Shown: piece after piece, positions 21,496 to 33,200 of the stretch
Layout: each line of letters begins with the position of its first letter
Numbering within the stretch: the stretch's first letter is position 1
Assembly (NCBI GenBank): GCA_963854735.1
Contig: OY978097.1
Location: 1-64,000 of the forward strand
Origin: Marvania coccoides
Lineage: Eukaryota > Chlorophyta > Trebouxiophyceae > Chlorellales > Chlorellaceae
Reading direction: 5' to 3'
Length of the DNA stretch: 64,000 nucleotides
The notes under the pieces: model-generated
What the model was told of the DNA's origin: nothing
Seen by the model: the letters and a program-made list of their open reading frames with translations, nothing else
Database searches by the model: none
Position numbers and translations under genes: made by a program

Positions 21496-22847
21496 ATGAA
21501 GAAATTTTTGCGGCCGGGAGAGCGCCAGGCGTCGGCGTTCGGGGTTGCCTTTGACGCAGACCGCGACCAGCAGCAGGGCTTCCTGCCTCCGCCACCGCCC
21601 GACCGCCGCAATCTGGCGCTGGCAGACCAGCGGCGGCAGCTCCCCATCTACGACCACCGCACCCAGATCTTGTACCTGGTGGAGCACACCGCCACCACGG
21701 TCATCGTGGGCGAAACCGGCAGCGGCAAGACCACCCAGGTGCCCCAGTACCTGCACGAGGCAGGATGGACAGCAGGGGGGGCGGCGGTGGCGTGCACCCA
21801 GCCCCGCCGCGTTGCCGCCATGACCGTGGCAGCCCGCGTCGCCGAGGAGATGGGGTGTCGCCTGGGGCAGGAGGTGGGTTACGCTGTGCGCTTTGAGGAC
21901 GTTTCCACGCCAGGGGTGACGCGCCTCAAGTTCTGCACAGATGGGGTGCTGCTGCGGGAGATGATGGCGGACCCGCTGCTGAGCCGGTACTCTGTGGTGA
22001 TGGTGGACGAGGCCCACGAGCGGTCTCTGACCACCGACGTGCTGCTGGGCCTGTTGAAAAAGGTGCAGCGCAGGCGGCCAGACCTGAGGGTCGTCGTGTC
22101 GTCGGCTACCGTGGAGGCGGAGCGGGTGGCAGAGTTCTTCGACGGCAGCACGGGCAGCAGGAGAGGGGCGGGGGGTGCGGTGCCCAGCCGCGTTCCTGCG
22201 CTGCTTTCTGTTGAGGGGCGCACCCACTCCGTGCAGGTGCACTACCTGGCGCAGCCCACGGGGGACTACGTGCGAGAGGCGGTGGAGACTGTGGTGAAGA
22301 TCCACGAGGCGGACGTCCCTGGCGACGTGCTGGTGTTCTTGACCGGGCAGGACGAGTGCGAGCGGGCGGCAGCGTGGCTGAGGGACGAGGAGAGCAAGCT
22401 GGCGGCCAGGAGAGGGCACGACCGGAAGAAGCGCTTGCGAATAGCGCCGATCACGCTGTACGCGGGGCTCCCTGCTGCAGCGCAGCTTGCCGCATTTGAA
22501 CCAGCACCTCGCGGCACTCGGCGCGTTGTCCTTGCCACCAACATCGCAGAGACCTCGGTCACGATTGAGGGCGTGGTGTACGTTGTAGACTGCATGTTCT
22601 CCAAGCAGCGGTGCTACGACCCTCTGACCGGGTTGGAGAGCCTGCTGGTGGCGCCCATCAGCCGCGCCAGTGCAACGCAGCGTGCTGGGCGTGCTGGCCG
22701 CATGCGCCCAGGCCACGCCTTCAGGTTGTGCACCCAGGAGCACTACGCTGCCAAGCTTCAAAACGTGGACGTGCCGGAGATGCAGCGGTCGGCCCTGGCC
22801 AGCACAGTGCTGCAGCTCAAGAGCTTGGTGAGTTGGGGGATATGCAT

Positions 22848-22885
<38 letters not shown>

Positions 22886-23803
22886 TAAAAATTAAAGAAT
22901 TAAATTAATTGTTTTGCCCTTTCAAAACAAATGCAGGGCGTCGACAACATGATGACTTTCAGCTGGCTGTCGCCTCCGCCCTCAGAGGCCATGGTGCGGG
23001 CGCTGGAGACCCTGCACGCGCTGGGCGCGCTGGGAGACGACGCAAAGCTGACACGGCCGCTGGGCACCCGCATGGCGGAGCTGCCCCTGGAGCCTGCGCT
23101 CTCCAGGGCACTGCTGGCTGGCGCTGAGTCTGGTTGCGCAGAGGAGGTGGCCACGGTGGCAGCCATGCTGGGCGTGCGCAGCGTGTGGGTGCATGGGGAC
23201 CCCAGGACGGTGGAAGCGGCCAAGATGCGGTTTGCTGTGGGCGAGGGCGATTTGATAACGTACCTCAACGTTTGGCAGGCGTGGGAGGAGGGCGGGCGCA
23301 ACAGAAAGTGGGCTGGCGGCGCAGGGGTGTCGCACCGATCTATGCTGCGGGTGGCAGACGTGCGATCACAGCTGCTGGCGCACCTGCGCAGGTTGGGGCT
23401 GCCGCTGGGCAAAGTTTTGGTGCCTGGAATGGGCATGGAGGAGCGGGCAGAAGCGCTGACAAAAGTGCTCAAGGCGCTGACGGCTGGGTTCTTCCTCAAC
23501 GCTGCGCGCCTGACCGAGGAAATCTCGGTGGACCGAACCAATGCGGAAGACTCTGGCGCGAGCGTGTACCGCTTGGTGCGCGGCGGCGCCGGCAGCCCCA
23601 CTGCAGCTGTGAGACTCCGTGTCTATGGAACCTCGGTGCTGTACCGCTGCCGCCCTGCCTGGGTGTGTTTCTTCCAGTCGCACCAGACAGACTCGGGGTG
23701 GTACGAAATGGAGGACGTGGTGGCCATTTCGCCCGAGTGGCTCACCGAGACAGCGCCTCACTACTTTGCAGCGGTGCCCAGCGCGCCCACAGCCGCATTT
23801 TGA
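21496..23803 (+). CDS. DHX35: DEAH-box RNA helicase, DHX35 orthologue
   Basis: Two exons: 21496-22827 and 22937-23803 (732 aa). Motifs in order: Walker A GETGSGKTT (72-80), TQPRRVAA (101-108), DEAH (171-174), SAT (203-205), FLTGQDE (281-287), TNIAETSVTIEG (348-359), QRAGRAGR (395-402), then the winged-helix/ratchet HA2 and OB-fold domains. The short N terminus starting FLRPG, the length and the HA2 region fit DHX35, a spliceosome-associated helicase of the nucleus, better than DHX8/15/38. The single intron carries a (CA)15 microsatellite. The start lies 299 bp from the divergent PLP-enzyme gene. Confidence 0.93.
22849..22884 (+). repeat. (CA)15-(TA)3 microsatellite in DHX35 intron
   Basis: Fifteen CA units from 22849 to 22878 followed directly by TA units, lying between the donor at 22828 and the acceptor ending 22936. 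It is expected to be length-polymorphic. Confidence 0.97.
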
Positions 23804-24056
23804 TGGGGAGAACCCTCCGTAGTAAAGACAGTCTTCGATTTGGAAATTTGTACATTTACGCCGTGGTAAACACAGCAACCAGAAGAAGAAAAAACATGCA
23901 CTTTATTTTTATTTTTTTGAAAGCTAAAGCACAAAGAACAACGCCATTTTTGGCAGCTGCACACGCTGAAAAAACTGCTTTAAAACTTTAAAGTGTGGAT
24001 GCTGGTTTTGTTTTTATGAAGAAACACCTGCTACCCTAATTGCTTTGTGCTTGAGC

Positions 24057-26714
24057 TCACAGCTCGGCCGTCCCTGCCGCTTCATACAGCTCGTCCACCT
24101 TGGCGTGCGCCTCAGCCCGCAGCTCCTCGGGCGACTTGGCGCGCTTGGTGAGGTGCAGCGTGTCCTTGAGCCCCTTCCAGGCCCCAGAGGCCGTCTCCTC
24201 CACCCTGCACTTTGTGTCGTCCCAGGCGCAGGCCACAGCGTCGGTGATATTGCCCAGCCAGGAGTGGGGGTAGGCGGCGGCCTCGTCGTAGGTGCCACGC
24301 GTCTGCGCAAGGAAGTCGTCCAGGGGCACGCCGATGGCCTTCTTGTTGGCTTCATAGCGACGCTTGGCGGCCTCCTCTACTTCCCCCCAGCTGCCGCCCC
24401 TGCTGGCGCTGGCTGCCACCCAGTCGGTCCAGGAGGTGCCCAAAACTTCGTCCCAGGTCGTTTGGGTGACCGATTTGGTGGCTGCCCAGTACTCCTTTGT
24501 CGCCTTTTCAAAATCATCCCAGGTGGAGCCAGCGGCGTTGCTGGCCCTGGCCCAGGCCTGCCACACGGAGTCGAGGAAGGCGTCGTAGCCCTCCTTGGAG
24601 CGGCCTGAAGAAGGGGGGGGGGGGGTAAAGCGAGGGGAAATAAAGTTTATTGGACGATGGTGCGTCAGATTTATAAAATATATTTATTCAAGCACTGAAA
24701 TTTTTTTTTATGAAGAATCAAAACAAAGTGCACCTTTGGCGCTCTTCCAGTAGGAGTCTGCGGCGTGCTTGGTGTCCTTCCAGGTCCCGCCGCTGTAGGA
24801 GCGGGCCTCAACCCAGCGCTCCCAGGCAGCCTGGCGGGCATCCTCCCTGCAGTATGTGTGGAAAAACAAAAGTAATCTAGATTCATGTGGTGGACCCTAA
24901 CGTAAGAAAGAAATTAAGTTTTTCATGAGCGCACCAGGTCTCATTTGTCTTGTCCTTCGTCATCGCCCATGCAGACCGAGCTGTCTCTTGCGCCTGGTCC
25001 CAGGACTCCCCAGCAGTGGAGCTCACAAACTCGTAGGCTCTGCAGGCAGGAACATGAAACGGGGCATGCGCTTAATGCTGCAAACATGTATACAGGGGGA
25101 CCAGCAAAAATAATAACAAAACCTCACTTCTTGGCGGTGTCCTTGGCCGAATCCCAGGTATCCCCCCCGGTCTTGTTGGCGCGGTGCCACGCAGAGCGCA
25201 GCCAGTTCTCCCAGCCGCGCGTGGCGGCGTCGGTCCACTGCATGGAAAGAACGTTTTAAAATAAATTCACGCGTGTTATTATTCAAGCAACCACGCATTA
25301 GTTATTGGAGACAAAACTAGCCTTTTGGGCCTTGTCACGCGCCCCCTCCACCATGCCGCTACGCCACCTGCTGTCCTCCCACTCCAGCATGCGCCGCCTC
25401 TTCACCTCGTCCCACGTCTCGCCAGTCTCCTCCTTGGTGGCTTGCCAGGACTCCCAGGCGTCGGACAGCACGTCCTCGGGTCGGCGGGAGGCGTTGATCC
25501 ACGCGGAGCGGAAGGCAGCGGAGGCCGCCTCCCAGGTGTCGCTGGTGCGATCTTTTCCTGCCTGGATTGGGAAGAAGCCAGAGATTTGTATTCACAACAT
25601 TTTTTAAGGCACGTTGCATTGTTATTATATTAAAAAATTGTGATGTTTCGTTTTGAACTACCTGCCAGGTGTCGTAGGCTGTGTGGAGGGCCTTGTCGTA
25701 GGTTGCGGCAGCTGCGTCCTTGCTGTAGTCGTAGCCAGAGTAGGCGCGGCCCTCACCGGACTGCATGGCGCGGAAGCATTTTTTCTTCAAATCATTCCAC
25801 GACAAACAATGTTTTGAGAACCCCTTTTCATAACTGCAAATTACCTTCCAGGCCTTCCATGCCGTCTTTTTTGCGTCCTCCCAACTCTTCTCCGACTTGT
25901 CCTTGGTGCCCTGGTAGGTGTCAAACGCCTGGGCCATCGCGTTCTGCCAGCTCTGCGCAGCTGCGTTGTAGGTGTCTTGGGCCATGCCAGAGGTGGCGGA
26001 AGGGAGGTTGGCGGTGGCAGACCACGTTGACCACGCTGCGCGCTTGGCTTGGTCCCAGGACTCGCGGGTGGTGGTCCTGCTGCGCTGCCAAGCGTCGTAG
26101 GACGCGGCCATGGCCTCGTCCCAGGTCTGGCCGGCAGCGTTCTTCACGCCAATGGCAGAGTCGCAAACGGACTCGGCAGACTGCCCCACCTTGCGCCCTG
26201 CCCACCCCAAGGGGGCGGTCAGGCCGCGCCAGGTGCGGGCAAAGAGGTTGCCGTCTTGGCTGCAGCAGAAAAGGGGGAACCCAAATAAAAAAGTGGTGGT
26301 TGCCGTAGAGATGAAGCAAAAAAATAAAAAAAACGTGCCTGGCAGTAGCCTGAGCTTCCTCTTTGCCAGGCCCAGCGCCCCTCACTCGCACGTACTCAAC
26401 CTCTGCCGCCCCTGCAGGCAGCTCTGCCTCAACTTCGGCGACCCGTTGCCCCCCCCCCTCGCTCCCAATATTGTCTTTTACGATTTTCACAACGTCCTCA
26501 GCCTTTTGCTTCATTTTTTCGCCGATGCCAGGCGACTCAGCGGCCTGAAAGTGGGGTGGGTGGGTGGGGGGTGAGACAGAAAAGTGAGCATTATCGTGGC
26601 GCCAAGAAAACATGAATAATGCAGCACACAAACTCCAACGCGTTTTACCTGACCAACACTACTGCAAGCTGCCGCAAGCAGCAAAACTGCTAGGCACCAC
26701 ACTGCCGCCTTCAT
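24057..26714 (-). CDS. Secreted Trp-repeat amphipathic helical protein, unknown
   Basis: Nine exons: 26714-26649, 26544-26339, 26259-25845, 25760-25662, 25561-25322, 25237-25128, 25039-24935, 24846-24734, 24604-24057 (633 aa). A clean signal peptide (MKAAVWCLAVLLLAAACSS) is followed by an acidic region, then about 550 residues of degenerate repeats built on TWDEAxxxAxxAW (e.g. SWDQAKRAAWSTW, TWEDARQAAWERW), spaced about 15-25 residues. This suggests many amphipathic helices with regular Trp, reminiscent of LEA or apolipoprotein-like proteins, but I know no named family. All eight joins keep the repeat in phase. Introns 2 and 5 appear to be GC-AG (CAG|GCACGT, AAG|GCTAGT). It may act in the secretory path, the wall, or on lipid or ice surfaces; this is inference. 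Confidence 0.8.
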
Positions 26715-27025
26715 TCAGATTTTAAACTGCGTGACAACCCCGTTCAAGTTTCAAACCGCAATAACCTCACTAATTAAACGAAACAAGAGAAGTCCTATGT
26801 GTCAGCAGGCCCGCGAGCTTGCTCTTTTCCTCCCTGGCGCCTCTTAAGAAAGAAGCCAGCTGGCTTCCGGAAGCTAGCCCCGTGGCTAGCCTCCAGGCAA
26901 GCTCTTGTGTCCCACTGCAGCCGCAAATAATTCTGGGCAATTATTTTGTCTGTTTTTTTATCAACCGACAGCGCTTCTTATTGAGCTTCGTCCAAGGCGC
27001 TTAATAAAGCAAGAAACGTCCCAAA

Positions 27026-27980
27026 ATGGTGAGAGAAGAATCAGCCTGGCGTTTGTATTTCGCGCAATGAGTGCATGAAATCCTCCTTTTAATGATATAG
27101 ACTGCAGCACTATACAATCCGCCTTTTGAAATTTGGGTCTTAGAGTATGTGGCAGCAAGACCACTTTTTCATTTTATTTTCTCCCCGCTGTCGCCGCACC
27201 ACACTTATACTCTTTCGCCACCCCTCCTTTTCTCTTGAAAAAATATAAAGACTTCCAGGGTTGCCATCTGCATGGGCGTACGGGCCCTCTCTTCCGCCCG
27301 CCCCATCGCTGTTTCTTTTAAAAGGGCTTACCGCCGCACACTCGTCCCCCGCTTTGCCACAAACCCAAAGGTGACAACCAAATTTTGAGCGATATGCGAA
27401 CACACGAATATAACGGTGTGGCCAGCACCCCCAGCTGCGCATATATATTGATAGTCATCATATGTGCCGTTTTAAATGCCTCCCATTCAAATTTTCTTAA
27501 TGCATGTCCACAACTTGCACCCTGCAGGACGAAGAGAGCTTCACCGAGCGCGCCAAACAGACGCTGCGCCAAGCTGAGGACGCCGTCAAGAACGCCGCAC
27601 AGCGCGCCAAGGACACCGTCGCCGGTGCTGGCGAACGCACCAAGGAGAGCGCCACCGATTTTGTGCACGCTGCCAAGGAAGACGTTTCCTACTACCAGGG
27701 CAAGGCTGAGGTAAATGACGAGGATCTGCAGGACACCGTGGCCCACGGCGTCGAGAAGGCCAAGGAAACGGCTGGCGATGTCAAGAAGGCGGCAAAGGAG
27801 CAGTACGGCAAGGCTGAGGACGCCGCCAAGGAGGGCTACGAGCGCTCATAGGGGGCTGTGCAAGAGGTGGCGGGCGGGGCGCAGGCCCAGGCCCAGGCCC
27901 AGGCCCAGGCCGAGGAGGTGCAGAAGGAGGCGCGCCAGGCCAAGGAGCGTGCAGGAGAGGAGTTCCGCAAGAACGTTTGA
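27026..27980 (+). CDS. Plastid LEA (group 3-like) protein with in-frame TAG
   Basis: Model: 27026-27028 (ATG only), 27251-27370, 27528-27851, ending at TAG 27849-27851 (148 aa). The frame stays open past the TAG to TGA 27978-27980, another 42 codons. Exon 2 is a transit peptide ending LVPRFATNPK; exon 3 is Ala/Lys/Glu-rich amphipathic repeats (AKQTLRQAEDAVKNAAQRAK, ETAGDVKKAAKEQYG). The paralogue at 44133-45005 has Lys where this gene has TAG and continues with the same C-terminal pattern (QKEARQAKERAGEEF against QKAAGQAKDRVGEEF). So this copy is truncated by one nonsense change, read through, or newly decaying. It resembles the cold-inducible chloroplast LEA proteins of Chlorella (hiC6 type). 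If exon 1 is not used, translation could start at ATG 27272. Confidence 0.78.
27882..27911 (+). repeat. (CAGGCC)5 hexanucleotide repeat
   Basis: Five perfect CAGGCC units just after the in-frame TAG of the LEA gene, coding QA repeats in the continuing frame. The paralogue has only one such unit, so it expanded after duplication. The length is a multiple of three, so the frame is kept. Confidence 0.95.
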
Positions 27981-28222
27981 GCTGAATTTTGCTCTCAAGG
28001 GAAGACAAAAAAAACATATGTCCAAAAATAAACATATCCTCCGGATGTGTGTCATTCTCTTCATTTGCAACAAAACTTTTCATGATGACTTTGCCATTGG
28101 CTGGGTTTTTTTCTTTTCACTTCATGAAAAATATAAAACCATGCCAGAAGAACACGTTGTAATTGCTGAGCAGAAGAAATAAACCAGCGAGCTTCATCAA
28201 AAGCCAGTTTCTCAAAGCCATG

Positions 28223-29281
28223 CTAGTTCCCCTTGCGGCCACCTCCATCCTGCCGCAAAAGAAGGGCCTCTACATCCTGGGCGACAAACATGTACCACAG
28301 CACAGTGAGGGGTGCCGTGGCTGCGTGCCACAGCGCATGTGCATCAAAAACTTTCCAGATTGGTGGAAAGTCGAGCACTTCCAGCAGCATGGCCACGTTG
28401 ACTGTTGCCATGAACCCTAACAGCGCTCTGCGACCAGGGTGGGCCCTGCCCTCCTTCGACCCCACCGCCCAGGCTGCCCATGCGCCGGTTTGGATGGCGC
28501 CCGCGCCCACGCACAGCCCCACGTGAAGGCCGTAGTCAAAGAGAATCGTCAGCATGCGATGCACGTGCACAGCGTACAACCCAAAGATGGGGGCGCCAAT
28601 GGCCGCCATTGCCGCCCCAGATGCCACCCCCAGCACCCGTGTGATGCTGAAGAACAGGTTGAACGCCACCAGCGCCCCGGCTGAAAAGTAGTCAAACCGC
28701 TCTGTGGTCTTGGTGTCGCGGCAGTGGAACACAGCAGACCACAGCCACGCATTGCACGCCAGAAGAAAGTGAACGAGCCACAGGGAGGGGTAGACGCGCG
28801 CCTTAAAGGACGAAAAAGTGCCGCTGCTCAATTTTCCAGCGACGGCCCTGACAGCCCAAAGGTTGGCAGCCATGTTGAGGATCGAAAATGCCACGGATGC
28901 TGGTTCCTGCATGCCCATCGCCCGCAGGAATGGCCACTTTCCAAAATATTTTTCCGCCCATGCCCCACCACCCGCCTTCAGGTCCTCCGCCGCCCACACG
29001 CACCGGTACTCGCAGTCGGAACGGCAGGTCCAGCGAAATGTGGTCAGCCACAGCTGTGATTCTCCACCTCCCTTTCCCTCCGTGCACAGCGGACTGCACC
29101 GCCCAGCCGACACTCTTTGCTGCTGCTCTCCAGCATCATCCCCGCTGTCAGGGGCACAGCCCGTCGCCTGGCATGACGCCACGCAGCTTCGAAACGCCCA
29201 GCTCTCGTCACCCGAGCTTGTTGCAGCCATGAAGGGTCCAAAGACCGCCAAAATTGCTGCCACAGCGACCAAAGCTCGCAT
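28223..29281 (-). CDS. PGAP3: PER1/PGAP3-like GPI-remodelling protein
   Basis: Single exon, 352 aa from the ATG at 29281, which starts a signal peptide (MRALVAVAAILAVFGPFMA). A Cys-rich lumenal segment (FRSCVASCQATGC, CRSDCEYRC) leads to KYFGKWPFLRAMGMQEPASV and about seven membrane spans with NAWLWSAVFHCRDT, ERFDYFSAGALV and the closing DFPPIWKVFDAHALWHAAT. These are hallmarks of the Per1/PGAP3 family in the CREST superfamily, which removes or remodels acyl chains of GPI anchors in the ER/Golgi. The conserved His residues (FHCRDT, DAHALWH) are present. It is one of the few intronless genes here. The 5' end lies 35 bp from the stop of RMI2 on the same strand. Confidence 0.93.
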   Translation of the reverse strand: MRALVAVAAILAVFGPFMAATSSGDESWAFRSCVASCQATGCAPDSGDDAGEQQQRVSAGRCSPLCTEGKGGGESQLWLTTFRWTCRSDCEYRCVWAAEDLKAGGGAWAEKYFGKWPFLRAMGMQEPASVAFSILNMAANLWAVRAVAGKLSSGTFSSFKARVYPSLWLVHFLLACNAWLWSAVFHCRDTKTTERFDYFSAGALVAFNLFFSITRVLGVASGAAMAAIGAPIFGLYAVHVHRMLTILFDYGLHVGLCVGAGAIQTGAWAAWAVGSKEGRAHPGRRALLGFMATVNVAMLLEVLDFPPIWKVFDAHALWHAATAPLTVLWYMFVAQDVEALLLRQDGGGRKGN

Positions 29282-29316
29282 GGCTCCGCCAAAAAATGAG
29301 TCGAGTGTGCCGCTGT

Positions 29317-29872
29317 CTAGCCCTGCGGCTGAAAATGCGGGAGCTGCGTTTGTGCGATGCGGGGATAGATGGCGTGCACCAGTTCGTCTATCTCCAGGAC
29401 CCACTGCTCCCAGGCCTCGTCAGGGCCGCAGTCGGCCAAAATCACAACCCTGCTGGCCCGGAGGCGCCGTTCACTGCCGTCGCAACCCTCAGGGCTGTAG
29501 ACCTGGCCGGTGGCTACCACGATGTCGCCTGGTTTAACCTCCGAGCCTGCCGCTGCCGCCTGAGACCTGGACTCGCCCCTAGGCAGTGGGAGGTCGACCG
29601 GGAGAGTCCCTGTGGCGTCGCACACGCAGAACCTGCCTTCTTGCGTAATAACCAGGCGTCCCTAGATGAAAACATGGCAATGATAATGTATTGTGGCCAA
29701 TACATGTTGAAAATGCGAATATATTTTTCCCCACCTGAACTTGGATGTGATTGTAAAACACTCCGTGGCTTTGAAGATGGATGCCTTGGCTTGTTTGGAC
29801 TACTGGAGCGACAAGCAGTTCTGATATTAATAGTTTGGGTGCAAAATCAACCAAGTGTTCAGGGAGAGCCAT
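29317..29872 (-). CDS. RMI2: RMI2-like OB-fold protein
   Basis: Two exons: 29872-29735 and 29661-29317 (160 aa). After the join the pattern HGVFYNHIQVQGRLVITQEG, CDATGTLPVDL, KPGDIVVATGQV and DEAWEQWVLEIDELVHAIYP follows the RMI2 OB-fold and its C-terminal helix. RMI2 joins RMI1, topoisomerase III and a RecQ helicase to dissolve double Holliday junctions in the nucleus. The acceptor is TAG and the intron is 73 nt. Family assignment rests on motif order, not on a search. The stop is 35 bp upstream of the PGAP3-like start, so the two transcripts may overlap. Confidence 0.75.
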
Positions 29873-30238
29873 AGAGTGATTACAATTCAAAAATAAAAAT
29901 AGAATGCCACGCCTTCTTGAAGGAGGAGGAGCAGCAAAAGTTGTTCATGGTGCAGATGGGCAACTAGTTTTCATAATTTATAAAGGGTCTGTCGTTCCCT
30001 TGGTCTTGATTGCCAACACCCGAAATGGCGGGCCGCGGGATTTTGCTTGCAAGGCGTCGCCTCCTGCTTACAAATCATTTCTACACCATACAGGGCATAT
30101 TCACTGACAGAAAGCAGCAAAGAGCACTGCCATCAGCTTTATTTATTATATAAATAAAAATCTCACCGGTCGGACGCGGTTTAGCACACAAAGAAGCGGT
30201 ATTTTGTGAGCGGAGGGCTCTCCGTTGCACCCGAAACG
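29873..30238. other. Divergent promoter region, RMI2 / GH9
   Basis: A 366-bp gap between head-to-head genes. It is AT-rich near 30130-30165. No gene or RNA is seen. Confidence 0.5.
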
Positions 30239-33200
30239 ATGCAGATCCTCATCATCGCCTCTTTGGTTGTGGCGCTGGCGTCCGCACAGGCCCCGGCCCC
30301 CGCTCCTGCCAGCGGCCGATTCGTTTGCGACTGTCCGGCCACAAAAGAGTATGTGTGCGGCGCCGATGGCACGGTAAGAACGAAAATAATGATGGGTCTT
30401 CATGCGCTATCCGTCGGCAGCCAAAAATTCGGTTCCCACCAATCCAATCCCCCTTTTTTGAAATATAATTATCGTTGCAAACTGATGATAAAGCCCACAA
30501 CCTTTTGTTACCCCGAAAATATAGCACTAGATTCAATCTGCTTTGCTTTTGAGCGGTCCTGGCTTCAAGGCGTTTGCCCCCTTTGCTTTTTGACATTTAA
30601 AGTTTGTTTCTGTTTGTTTCTGCAGACCTTTGGCAATGAGTGCATTTTGAAATGCATGAACCTCCCCAAGAAGTACGACGGCGTATGCACGAACGACGGG
30701 TGCTTCCCTTGGGGTGAATCCAGTGAGTCTGTTGGTATTTGTCACTCCACATTGAAGTTCAACCCTGCAATGTATGCCCCCGGCATTTCTTTAGAAAGGC
30801 TTTGATTTCCTGACCCATTCTTCGCGTACAAGTGCAGACTGCAATGGAAACTTTGATGACCACGCCAACGTGTGCTCCAACGGCATCTCGTGGGACGGGC
30901 TTGCCGAGGCGCAGTGCTCCGGCACTGCTCTGTCTGGCACATGCTACACAAAAGGAGTTTGCTCGTACCGTGCCGATGGCGAGCCCATGATTTTACCCAC
31001 AACCGGTGGCAAGGGTCTCGACGTCAAGGTGGCCGCTGCCAACACCAACATCCCCGCCAAGACCAACCCTCCCTACGCCTACTCAGAGGCGCTGGCCAAG
31101 CTGCTGGTGTTCTACGACACCATCATCAGCGGCAAACTCACAGCCCCCGGCGTCTGCAGGCGCCGCCTGACATGGTAACCCCTTATTTTTATATTCACGT
31201 TAATTTGAACTTTATTTTGAAGTTCTAACTGCATGGCATTGATGATCCTCAGGCGCTCTGACTCGTGCTCGGATTGCATTGGCAAATATGGAGAGGATCT
31301 GAGCGGTGGATACTACGAGGCAGGCGGCAGCAGCCTGAAGTACCCCTCCATCATCTCGGGATTCTCCGGCGCGATGCTGGCTTGGGCAGGCGTGGAGTAT
31401 GGGCCTGCCATTGAGACTGCTGGCTCTCTGGATGACCTGAAATGGAAGGTCAAGTGGGCTGCTGACCACGTGATTGCTGCCCACCCCCAAGAGTTCATTT
31501 TCGCGGGCTTTGTTGGCAATTACACCGAAGACTTTGACACGTTTGGACCGGTGAGATAATTCTCCTGTTTAGGTATTGCTTTATTCTCACAATTTCGCTT
31601 CCGCAACGTCAACGATAGTTGAAAGCGACATTAGAATGAATCCATCTTGGTTTCGGTCTAGTTTTACACATTTTTTTCATAGCCATATATTTCACAAAAA
31701 AAATCTCGAATTTGCAGGTTGAGTACTACGAGCAGTTCAACCCCCGGCGTCTCGTCGGCTACGTCACCAAGGAGAACCCGGGGTGTGAGATTGTCGCCGA
31801 TGCCGCCGCAACCCTGGCAGCCACGATTGCGCTGCTGGGCGACGACGACGCGGCCTGGAAGGCCACCGCGCTGACGCACGCCACCCAGCTGTATAACTTT
31901 GCCAAGCAGTATCAGGGCAGCTATGCCGACTCCAAGGACCCTGGGATTGTGATGATGCGTGACATGTACGACTCCAACGGCCAGGTCAACGACGACCTCG
32001 CATGGGCCGCCACCTGGATGTACAAGGCCACAGGTAAACGCTCAATGCGCCAAAACCACAATGTACATTTCAGCTCGAATCCTAAAAACTAGCTATACTA
32101 TTTTATTTTTGCAGGCGAGGCCTCCTACTTGACTGATGCCAAGGCGTTTGCTGCCAAGATGCCAGCCATCTCGGAGGGCGCCACCTTTGAGACCGGAGAC
32201 AAGCGGGCCGGAGTGGCCATCTTGCTGGGAGGCATCACCAAGGATGCCGCCCAGCTGTCCGTGGCCAAGGCCTACTTTGACGCCTTCCTTGACGGCAATG
32301 TTGCGCACACCAAGGCTGGCGCTGCCTACCCCTACCACTGGGGCGCAAACCGCCACGTCGGCAACCTGGGCTTCTTGACGTTTGTGCACGCCAAGAACGA
32401 CGCTGTGGACGCTGCATACAGGGCCCGGCTGATGAACTACGGCATGCACCAGACAAACTACCTGCTGTGAGTTGAAAGTCTCCCTTTTTATAATTGAGAA
32501 TGTTGATTGAGAAATATAAAGTTTTTTTTCCAATGCAGTGGTGACGCTGGGCGGTCGTGGGTGATTGGGTTTGGAGAGGACTGGCCGAAACAAGTCAACC
32601 ACAAGTACTCGTACAACAACATCCTCACGTGGAACCCTGACAAGACGCAAGAGCCGCTTGCGCAGCAGCAGTTCATCACCGACGTCAAGGGCCCCAACCT
32701 CCCCAACAAAATCAGCCTGGGAACGGTTATGCGGGCAGCGTTTGACTACGAAGGCAGCCGTCTGCCCTACTCCAACATTCCCTGGGGCACCCTGTTCGGC
32801 GCGCCCATGTATGACGACAGCCTCATCAACACCCGCAGGGACTTCACCTACGCGGAGCCAACAACGGGTGAGATTTTATTCTACCAACCATATTGGGAGG
32901 GTTTTGTTTGCATGCGCTCCATTTCTTCTTCTAACGATTTTTTCTACCATCCATTCGTTCACTGCAGAGTACAACGCCGGCGCCGTGGGTGCAGTTGCCG
33001 CCCTGGTGGACTGGTACGCCACTGGGCCATACAGCGTGGAAGGACTGGAGGACGTCATCCCCTTCACCTGCGACCCCCCCAACATCCCCTTCGCCACCAA
33101 CTCCAGCACTCCCCCACCCCCCAGAGCGACTCCCCCACCCCCCCTTGCCCCCGGCGGCGCTCCCCCTCCTCCCAGCACCACCCCTCCGCCCCCTCTTGCC

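Noticed and set aside
21469..22875. 468-codon minus-strand open frame
   Set aside because: Antisense to DHX35 exon 1, whose helicase motifs are clear; a composition shadow.
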